A DNA stretch of 41,115 bases, taken from positions 1 through 41,115 of IMG/VR virus record IMGVR_UViG_3300032116_000483; one strand, 5' to 3'. The notes below the pieces were generated by a model that did not search any database, was not told where the DNA came from, and was given only the letters and a program-made list of their open reading frames with translations. The number at the start of each line of letters is the position of its first letter. Positions within the stretch are counted from its first letter, which is position 1. The position numbers and the translations under genes are program-made. The DNA comes from a virus. Positions 34,225 to 41,115 of the stretch are shown here, one piece after another.

Positions 34225-36443
34225 TTGACCCTCCATATATAACCGTAAGTATATTTGTTAGTCGGCAGTGACAAAGTCGAACGAACAAGATGTTTTGTCA
34301 CATTAGCTACTCCATACTGTCTAACAAAGTCAAAAGGAAGCAAGATACTTAACCTGTATTTTTGATTTGTTGTAAATTGAAGTGCCTTAGCTATTAGTTT
34401 TCTCTGATCGCTGCTTATAAGTATCTTTCTTATTTGAGAGCCACCTATTAAAAACTTTTCAATTGAGTAATGTACCCCCTCGACCAACGGTAGATTAATA
34501 GTCGAGTATTTGTATGTTTCGACTTTATTTACTATCTGAGCATACTCTGCAATACAAATCAATTTAGTATTAAACGAAAATGATTCGTTTATTGGTACCG
34601 AGATACTATCAAAATCAAACGTTGTAGCCGAGATGACGCGTAGTTGATTTACAACATCAAGCGGTGTGCCATTTACTGTTAATGCAGTGGATGGAATTAA
34701 CGACTTAGGTTGGAAAATAGAAGATCCGGTAATTTGTCCGTAAAACACCCACTGCTGGGGATTAATAAACGGTGACTCCGCCCGCGTAACGACGGTGGGT
34801 ATGTTAGTAAAGGCAGAAGTTGCTAATTCGTTAAAAAAAGAATCGTAAAAAGTAAACGAGAGTTGTTTACTAGTTGTCATAAGGTAAAGCGCAGCTAATT
34901 CAGTGCTGGTAAGATTAGTCCACTTAAACAAGATATCCACCACGTTTATGTTAGTTGTACTTAACGGTGCCGAACGATCGGCGGACACTTGAAACGAAGT
35001 CTCGATATTGCTAAGACTGACTGAAGTATAATCGGCTTGATTAACAAACGACTTACCTACACGAATACTACACTTTTGGAAAAAGACACCATCTGCTTCA
35101 ACTTGAGTTGAAGAGTAAGTATTAGAGTGTGAGCCGCTTTTAAAAGCAGTGAACTGAGACGCTGGGCTTGCCGTCCTCTTACTCACTGACCCAATTATCA
35201 ATAATTGTCCAGAGGCAGTATCTAACTCGATTCCTCGTAAATTTTCTTTCATAACATACTCACTCAGTTTTAATTGATACCGTAGCTGCACCGGATTTTT
35301 AGGTTCACTGGTACTTTCATGAAGAAGCTGATTAAAAATCCCAGCTGAAGTACTAACTGGTGTAACTCTAAGACCAATTGTTACATTGTAGAGATTATTT
35401 TCAGCTTTGTAAGAGCAGGTATAATTACTAGTATCTAAATTTAACTTTGATGTTGTCGGTTTATGTGTAAAATTTGAAAAAAATACTCCCGTATAAGTAA
35501 CCGTAGTGGAATCAGGTTTAAAAAAGTAATTATATGTCAATTTAGGCTGATCTATGTAAAGACCACTAACCGCATCAATAACGTAGTCACTCATACCTAA
35601 AGACTCGTTTGCAGTAAATAACGTGTTGGTTGTTATAGGTAATTTTAAAGAACTATTAGTCAATAAATTGTTTTTCAAAAAAGAAAAAGAAAGTTGACCC
35701 GATCGAGTAAATTTCCCGTTAAGAAGAATTGAAAGTTGATTACTGTTTTTATTGTAGACCGGGACAGATACAGAGGCACTTGAAACAAGTGGCTCAGGTG
35801 ACTCTACTTGAACTAAATACTCAAACTTTACTTGCAGAGAAAATCCTGTTTGATACTCACTCGAACTTGTAGATCGATACAAAAAATCAAGTTGCATTGT
35901 TAAGCTAGATAAGTTATTTCTAAAATAAACGTACGGGTCTCCTATTTCTACTGAATCTAATGCTGCGAGAATACTTTGTAATTTATAGTGCAAAGCGTCA
36001 GTCAAAAGAGAAGCAATCTTACTAGCACTAATTTGGATATTAAAATTTGCAGCATCAGTTAAATTAGCATTTGCGTAATTCTGAACGGATTGAACAAGTG
36101 CCTCTTGATTAGAACGAGTTGCTGTGAATTGTGTAAGTTGAACGTTTAACAGCGAAGGGACTATTAAAAAATCGTACAATAACTCTTGATCTTCGGTAAA
36201 CGCAAAAATGATTACATCACTTAACTTAAAAAAAGTAACAAACGAGTTAATCATTACCTGCTGTGCCGACCGAGCGCTGCTGTAAATTAACTGAACATTA
36301 GATATTCTAGAAATCTCTGTTGTCTGATTATCTAAAAGTGCAAAGGAAGTGTCTTTGAGAAAATCATTGATATCTGGATAGCGAAGATCTATCTGATAGT
36401 TATTATCAATTCTTGGAAGGGATCTACGTTTGTTATCTGACAT
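34221..36443 (-). CDS. Putative tail protein, 740 aa
   Basis: Large, Ser/Thr/Asn-rich, beta-dominated protein without Cys-rich or enzymatic motifs visible. It ends in a Lys/Tyr-rich C-terminus (TYGYIWRVK), and its start codon at 36443 overlaps the upstream gene. It lies between the tail fibre and another tail-type protein. I cannot place a family; a base-plate, fibre-attachment or tail-tip role is inferred from position. Confidence 0.55.
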   Translation of the reverse strand: MSDNKRRSLPRIDNNYQIDLRYPDINDFLKDTSFALLDNQTTEISRISNVQLIYSSARSAQQVMINSFVTFFKLSDVIIFAFTEDQELLYDFLIVPSLLNVQLTQFTATRSNQEALVQSVQNYANANLTDAANFNIQISASKIASLLTDALHYKLQSILAALDSVEIGDPYVYFRNNLSSLTMQLDFLYRSTSSSEYQTGFSLQVKFEYLVQVESPEPLVSSASVSVPVYNKNSNQLSILLNGKFTRSGQLSFSFLKNNLLTNSSLKLPITTNTLFTANESLGMSDYVIDAVSGLYIDQPKLTYNYFFKPDSTTVTYTGVFFSNFTHKPTTSKLNLDTSNYTCSYKAENNLYNVTIGLRVTPVSTSAGIFNQLLHESTSEPKNPVQLRYQLKLSEYVMKENLRGIELDTASGQLLIIGSVSKRTASPASQFTAFKSGSHSNTYSSTQVEADGVFFQKCSIRVGKSFVNQADYTSVSLSNIETSFQVSADRSAPLSTTNINVVDILFKWTNLTSTELAALYLMTTSKQLSFTFYDSFFNELATSAFTNIPTVVTRAESPFINPQQWVFYGQITGSSIFQPKSLIPSTALTVNGTPLDVVNQLRVISATTFDFDSISVPINESFSFNTKLICIAEYAQIVNKVETYKYSTINLPLVEGVHYSIEKFLIGGSQIRKILISSDQRKLIAKALQFTTNQKYRLSILLPFDFVRQYGVANVTKHLVRSTLSLPTNKYTYGYIWRVK

Positions 36444-38731
36444 TAAGGCACCCCCATAGTCTCTGCGGCATATCGGACATCGCCTTGTAAGTAGTAGCGT
36501 TCGCCATGAGAAAGACCTTCTAAAGAGTCAAATCCAAGTACAATAGTTTCTAAAACGTCACCGCAAAGTGACTGCTCTTTTAAAAACTCAAATTGAAGTG
36601 CAGCGGGCCAAGTTGCTACTGGATTATCTCGGTAAACTTTATCAAAACCACCCCACCCAATACGTATATTAGTCCCACGAACAATTAGATAGTCGGCCTG
36701 ACGCGTATTTGAGTAGTAAACCGTAGCGCGCTCCAATTTAGAATAGAATCTATCAGCGTCATTTGAGGTAGAGCCGGCATTCATATACTTGTCATGATGA
36801 TTTAAAAAACTTTTAGGTTTTGTCCAGAACACAGGAATATAACGATAAATATCAAGCTGTTCAGTAAGCAGTTTAACTGAATTAAGTCGAGTGTTTATTT
36901 CATTAAGATGATTAAGTAGCCCACTATAAGTAATTGAATTAAATGAATTATACCTTTCAAATACATCAAGATTATATTCTGTGTTGATTCTTGAAACGTC
37001 TGTTAAACGAAACGTTCCAATATAACTTGCTTTTGAGTACGTAGCTCCTTCTGCTGATTCTTGCAGATCAACAGAGAAATCGCAGTAATCATCGCTACTT
37101 TCTATGTAATAGGAGGAATGATTACTTAAACCACTGTAAGCCTGATAGATTAAAGGATAAAATCTATTTGTATTCTCAATTTGGGGAATAAGTGAGAAAT
37201 TGAAAGAATCCGCATAATACAATGCGTTATTATCTGAACCACGTTTAAAAAAGTCAATGCTTGTTCCCAGTACAGTAGTTGCGGCATTATTATAGTAGGA
37301 TACCGGATTAAATGTAGACGGATTAATAAAGTAAAAACCGTTAAACTCCGGAGCAAACGAGGCCCCGTAATTTGCGTTGTTTTCTAATCCGGCTGACGAA
37401 CCCGCATAAAAAAGAAAATACCCGGGATCAGGAAAATTTGGCGGTGTTGTGATACTTACAGCCGGTGATCTACTACTAGGACCCATGGTTTGAAGAAGGC
37501 CTTGACGAGCGACCTTTCCCTCCATTTTAGAAAAGGAGACTGCCTTATTATTAAGTACTGTAGAATACCACTGAGGAACAGCAGCCTTACTTTCTTTATC
37601 TAAATCATATCTATACCAAGCAGCGCTTGTTACTTTCTTAGACAAGATACCTAACATTGTAAATCGAGTAAGTGTGTTTGTGCTTGTGGCATAGCTTACT
37701 CGTATTGTATTCTTTAAATCAAAGCGTTTTTGAGTATAATAACGTGCTTGTTGAGCCACTCTGCTGGCACTTAGATAATTCCAGTTTTGAATTAACCCGT
37801 ACAAATAATTTAACATATTGTATTCTCGAACAGACTTAAAAACATGAAAATTAGAGCCGACAAGTACTTGATCCCACAATGCAACTCGTAGTGGATTATC
37901 ATAAACTTTGAAATAATTAACTAGATACTGTTGATTTTTAATTAAGGTTTTTATATCAGACAACGATTGAATCGATTCTAAATTCTGCCATGTGTTCGGT
38001 ACAACAGAGTGATCTATATTTGCATAGATCATACTAAAATAGTACGTGGACGTAGCATTGTCGGCGTCTCTATTAGGATTGTTAGATGTTGTATTATACG
38101 GTGCAATACGAAACTTTATACTTACTACCTCACCCGGAGTCAAATCTAAATTAGTAAGATCAATTGAAGCATACGAAATATTTGTATGATTTGCGGCAAG
38201 CGTAAGTTCTTCAAAAGTGTTTACTGGAGAACCAAACGCAATATTAGGATTGTATCGCCATATTCTATTGTATTTACCATATTTAGTCTGATTTTTTATT
38301 TGTTCGTGAATTGGTACGTCAGTATACTTTAAAGTAGTGAATAAGCAAATACTACCCATCTTTCCGTCTACGTGACGAAATAATTTTCCATTTGCGCTGT
38401 AGTTTGCGCGATACGATTGAAAAGCGACTCGTAGTGTGTGCATACCTTCTCTGTACACAAAACTACCTTCCCATACGTCAATCTCAGAAAAGCGGAATTT
38501 CTTGCCGCTAAGCGTAATTACCTTACCATCATTACCCGTAACGCTAATATCTCCGGTATTACTTAGAAAAAACATCGGAGGTGCGTACGCCCAGCTGCTA
38601 AGAAAGAGACGATCAGGTCCGTTTACAATCTGCTCAAGAACTTCAGTATTTTGTGCTAAATTATTTAAATCAGCGGCCGATAACTCTTGCCCATCAAATA
38701 GTGATGGAACAGTCGAAAGCGCAAAAATCAT
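36443..38731 (-). CDS. Putative tail/base-plate protein, 762 aa
   Basis: ATG at 38731 follows AAGGAGGAG. The N-terminal LSTVPSLFDGQELSAADLNNLAQN resembles the attachment region of base-plate or fibre proteins. A Gly-rich turn (DGKVITLSGKKFRF) and long Tyr/Asn/Ser-rich beta segments follow. No enzymatic motif seen. Start codon and downstream stop abut their neighbours, consistent with a tail-module operon. Confidence 0.55.
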   Translation of the reverse strand: MIFALSTVPSLFDGQELSAADLNNLAQNTEVLEQIVNGPDRLFLSSWAYAPPMFFLSNTGDISVTGNDGKVITLSGKKFRFSEIDVWEGSFVYREGMHTLRVAFQSYRANYSANGKLFRHVDGKMGSICLFTTLKYTDVPIHEQIKNQTKYGKYNRIWRYNPNIAFGSPVNTFEELTLAANHTNISYASIDLTNLDLTPGEVVSIKFRIAPYNTTSNNPNRDADNATSTYYFSMIYANIDHSVVPNTWQNLESIQSLSDIKTLIKNQQYLVNYFKVYDNPLRVALWDQVLVGSNFHVFKSVREYNMLNYLYGLIQNWNYLSASRVAQQARYYTQKRFDLKNTIRVSYATSTNTLTRFTMLGILSKKVTSAAWYRYDLDKESKAAVPQWYSTVLNNKAVSFSKMEGKVARQGLLQTMGPSSRSPAVSITTPPNFPDPGYFLFYAGSSAGLENNANYGASFAPEFNGFYFINPSTFNPVSYYNNAATTVLGTSIDFFKRGSDNNALYYADSFNFSLIPQIENTNRFYPLIYQAYSGLSNHSSYYIESSDDYCDFSVDLQESAEGATYSKASYIGTFRLTDVSRINTEYNLDVFERYNSFNSITYSGLLNHLNEINTRLNSVKLLTEQLDIYRYIPVFWTKPKSFLNHHDKYMNAGSTSNDADRFYSKLERATVYYSNTRQADYLIVRGTNIRIGWGGFDKVYRDNPVATWPAALQFEFLKEQSLCGDVLETIVLGFDSLEGLSHGERYYLQGDVRYAAETMGVP

Positions 38732-38743
38732 GACATCTCCTCC

Positions 38744-40480
38744 TTAAAATGAAAGTAACTTTGTATCAGTAGCCTGATAGCTGTTACCAATTATAAAAAA
38801 ATCTTCGCGCTCTGCTAGATCGTTTACGTCTACGCAAGCAAGATCCATACGCGCTCCTGTATTTTTAACAATAATTTCAACAATTTTGTACTTACCCTTA
38901 ATTTGGTAAAACGTACTATTAACAGAAACAATGTCCCCTAATGCCAATGTCGGATTATAAACCAAGTCAGTAAATCGATGTACAGGTCTAGGTCGTTTAT
39001 GAAGATACTTTACAATTTCAAGCATACGCATCGCGTGATCCTTTGATTGAACGTATGCATTCTCACTCATACGGATTTCTCTAAAACCGGAGGGAATAAT
39101 ACCAGTCTGTACAAGCCCGCTAAACACAATCGGTATATCTTTTTTGATTGTTTGTTGTTCACCGGCAATTAAAGGAATTCCGTAAAGTGTTAATTTACTT
39201 AAGTATAAACCACGACCTACGTCGTCATTACGGACAAACACCTGCATAAACTGTCCGGGTGTCTTTGTAACGTCCTCAATGACTGTCCAGTAACCGGACG
39301 CAGCCACTGAATCCCAAAACCATTTATTTTTGGGATACATTACTTCATTTAACCGTGGAACCTTTAGAGAGACAGAGGCAATGTCGCCGTTAAAGTCAAC
39401 TGCTTTTACAAAATCGCGACTTGTAATATACTCGTCAATTCCAAAGTAACCGCCGCTAGCTGCGAAACTAATTCCCGAGCCGTAGTATGTGTTGTTAGTT
39501 AACCTACTAACTGGTTGCGGAAATTCAATATCGTGAACATACTCCTCGCCGTATGGTAGATACTTACTTAAACTAGCATCAATAAGTGCTTTATTTGCAC
39601 CGAGAAAACGCGGCGAGAACGTTGCGATAACTTTACCAAACGTCACCGCAGCCTCGTCATCGATAGATAAAGAGGAAAACATTGAATCAGTAATTGTAAA
39701 ATTATTTTTTGATTTTGTAAACGAAAGGGCATTTACAAACTGCACTACACCATTCGCTGATTGCGTTAGCTGCCCGCCACCTGCAATAGCTAAAGCGGTT
39801 AAATCTTGTAGAATGTCTTCGCGATTCAACCACGTAAACCGAGGGGAAATTATAGACGCATCACAGTCAAAGTAAAACCGTGGAATTTGATTGGTCTCTT
39901 CTAAAAAAGTTTTATACTTATACGGCCTACCTCCGCATAGCCAGAATACTGTATTAATTGTTCCTATTGTACTACCACTAAGCGTGGTAGGATTTTGAGA
40001 ATTATACAATTGCCCCCAGATACCGCTTACTGATGTTGAGTAAGGTGTTGGTGGATCAGGTATGACAGTAGCGGCAGGTTTGTTCTCCCACAATGGTGTG
40101 AGGTGCTTATAGTATTCGACATACCGTAAATACCCACAAGCTTTAAATGTCACCTGTGTCAGACTTTCCTGACGTGACTCTAGGAATCCAGCAAAAGCAG
40201 GGTAGAAGTTAAGGGCATCTATTGAATAGAGTACAAGAACATTGGCTAATCTCCAGTTATATTGCCGATCCGCAAAAAAATTATAGGCTGATTTAATCAG
40301 CGTTATTGAGCACTCAGGAGGTGCCATCTGTCCGAGAGTAACACCTGAGGTCATCTGAGTAGCCATAGTGTGCGATATGCCTATATCCTGCACATACTGG
40401 CTGGGTATTAAATTTGCCGGTTGATCTACCTTAGTATTAATCGCGGAAACATAGACACGATACGAAAGCTGATAGTTCAT
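38744..40480 (-). CDS. Putative tail/base-plate hub protein, 578 aa
   Basis: ATG at 40480 overlaps the upstream stop by four bases. N-terminus LSYRVYVSAINTKVDQPANLIPSQYVQDI and the segment YSIDALNFYPAFAGFLESRQESLTQVTFKACGYLRY look like distal-tail/base-plate hub sequences. The C-terminal IVSVNSTFYQIKGKYKIVEI resembles the phage tail protein fold with two beta domains. No named family can be assigned with confidence. Confidence 0.5.
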   Translation of the reverse strand: MNYQLSYRVYVSAINTKVDQPANLIPSQYVQDIGISHTMATQMTSGVTLGQMAPPECSITLIKSAYNFFADRQYNWRLANVLVLYSIDALNFYPAFAGFLESRQESLTQVTFKACGYLRYVEYYKHLTPLWENKPAATVIPDPPTPYSTSVSGIWGQLYNSQNPTTLSGSTIGTINTVFWLCGGRPYKYKTFLEETNQIPRFYFDCDASIISPRFTWLNREDILQDLTALAIAGGGQLTQSANGVVQFVNALSFTKSKNNFTITDSMFSSLSIDDEAAVTFGKVIATFSPRFLGANKALIDASLSKYLPYGEEYVHDIEFPQPVSRLTNNTYYGSGISFAASGGYFGIDEYITSRDFVKAVDFNGDIASVSLKVPRLNEVMYPKNKWFWDSVAASGYWTVIEDVTKTPGQFMQVFVRNDDVGRGLYLSKLTLYGIPLIAGEQQTIKKDIPIVFSGLVQTGIIPSGFREIRMSENAYVQSKDHAMRMLEIVKYLHKRPRPVHRFTDLVYNPTLALGDIVSVNSTFYQIKGKYKIVEIIVKNTGARMDLACVDVNDLAEREDFFIIGNSYQATDTKLLSF

Positions 40481-40893
40481 GTCTGCACCACTCTAAAACT
40501 TACTGTGTAATACGGGACATTAGTTAACGTTACTTCGTTGGCCGATAATTGTTCCGACCATGAGTTTGGATCAGGAATAACATTATAGGTCTGACCCTGA
40601 ATGACAAGGTTAATACTTGTCCCGGATAATGCAACTGAGCGATAGAAAGTCTTTAGTTTTTCTACGGTTGCAAGAGGATACCCTTCTGGCGCAGAATAAC
40701 GAATCAAGTTCCATGTAAACGTCCACTGGTCTTTAAATGAGCGATGCATGTAATGTACTGACCCATCAACTGCTTCAAGTTTATCTCCAAAAGTCACGGT
40801 GCTTTTTTGAAATGAACTTGCTTTGGCATCCATATAAAACACGGTTGTACCTTGATAACCGCTAAAGTATATTGGACTTAATTCATATGTCAT
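40477..40893 (-). CDS. Hypothetical structural protein, 138 aa
   Basis: ATG at 40893 follows AAAGGGAG. Beta-rich with Tyr and Trp (YFSGYQGTTVFYMDA, DQWTFTWNLIRY), like small tail or head-decoration domains. No family recognised. Co-directional with the tail genes and overlapping the next one by four bases. Confidence 0.5.
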   Translation of the reverse strand: MTYELSPIYFSGYQGTTVFYMDAKASSFQKSTVTFGDKLEAVDGSVHYMHRSFKDQWTFTWNLIRYSAPEGYPLATVEKLKTFYRSVALSGTSINLVIQGQTYNVIPDPNSWSEQLSANEVTLTNVPYYTVSFRVVQT

Positions 40894-40907
40894 ATTTCTC
40901 CCTTTAG

Positions 40908-40949
40908 TTAAAGAAGGGAAAATTAAATTTTCCCTTCTTTAACTTTTTT
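40908..40949. terminator. Long inverted repeat, likely rightward/bidirectional terminator
   Basis: A roughly 17-bp perfect inverted repeat (about 40908-40924 with 40926-40942, AAAGAAGGGAAAATT with its complement) is followed on the plus strand by CTTTTTTAAG. For leftward transcription only a weak T-tract follows. It separates the truncated upstream gene from the tail-module genes. Confidence 0.55.
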
Positions 40950-40963
40950 AAGTTAATTACCTA

Positions 40964-41115
40964 TTATGGCTCAACACCTTGATCCGGTTTCATTGGGTCT
41001 CTACCGTTTCCGGTGACTGTTGTAGTCGTAGTAACCACAGGTGCAATAGTACTAGCGTCTCTTACTATTACGCGTAAATAGTTTTTACCGTCAGCACCCA
41101 CTTCACCGTACGCAC
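40964..41115 (-). CDS. C-terminal part of a structural protein (truncated by window edge)
   Basis: Reading leftward from the right edge the frame encodes AYGEVGADGKNYLRVIVRDA, then a Thr/Val tract, and ends GNGRDPMKPDQGVEP before TAA at 40964-40966. The first segment looks like the end of an Ig-like or tail-tube domain, and the rest is a disordered tail. Only 50 residues are visible, so no family can be given. Confidence 0.5.
   Translation of the reverse strand, partial: AYGEVGADGKNYLRVIVRDASTIAPVVTTTTTVTGNGRDPMKPDQGVEP

Overview
The window looks like part of a tailed-phage genome (or a contig of one). Evidence: an endolysin, a tail-fibre and tail-protein block, a phage-type replisome, two tRNA genes, dense overlapping genes with strong AGGAGG-type ribosome binding sites, and many small unrecognised proteins. 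No terminase, portal or capsid gene is present, so the genome is incomplete here and runs off the right edge inside a gene. The host cannot be named from the sequence; Shine-Dalgarno use and consensus DnaA boxes only say 'bacterium'.

Layout. (1) 1-12442, plus strand: about 25 mostly small accessory (probably early) genes. The only clear functions are an ArdC-type anti-restriction protein (8820-9734) and a Cys-rich GP88-like protein (10470-11315). (2) 12443-13289: convergent intergenic zone with a rightward terminator, palindromes, three perfect DnaA boxes in about 60 bp and a leftward terminator; a candidate replication origin. (3) 13290-18701, minus strand: small genes, a glucosaminidase-type endolysin, a virion-like coiled-coil protein, tRNA-Leu(UAA), two glycosyltransferases and tRNA-Arg(UCU). 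(4) 18742-29984, minus: nucleotide and DNA metabolism: DUF1599 protein, ThyX, small HTH and zinc proteins, AP2-like/metallophosphoesterase fusion, Cas4/RecB-like nuclease, RecA, family A DNA polymerase, resolvase-like nuclease, DnaB helicase, DnaG-type primase and, behind its own terminator, an SSB candidate. (5) 29962-41115, minus: a GT-B glycosyltransferase, a connector candidate, a tail assembly chaperone, a repeat-rich tail fibre, four further tail-type proteins and one truncated gene.

The main discovery is in region 1. Nearly every junction between non-overlapping genes carries an H-type RNA pseudoknot between the stop codon and the next ribosome binding site. I find about 24. Fourteen (4205-12498) share one architecture: stem 1, usually ACTG/CAGT; loop AGT(A); a stem 2 that differs from copy to copy; loop (G)GTAA; the stem 1 partner; linker AACTT; the stem 2 partner. 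Both stems show compensatory changes among copies. Three more (763-1363) share a second architecture in which a loop CTCAC/CCTAC covaries with a downstream GTGAG/GTAGG. Gene pairs whose start and stop codons overlap lack the element. This looks like a reiterated cis-acting RNA system serving each translation unit of the operon (leader control, mRNA end protection or processing, or a shared ligand or protein site). I do not recognise it as a named RNA family.
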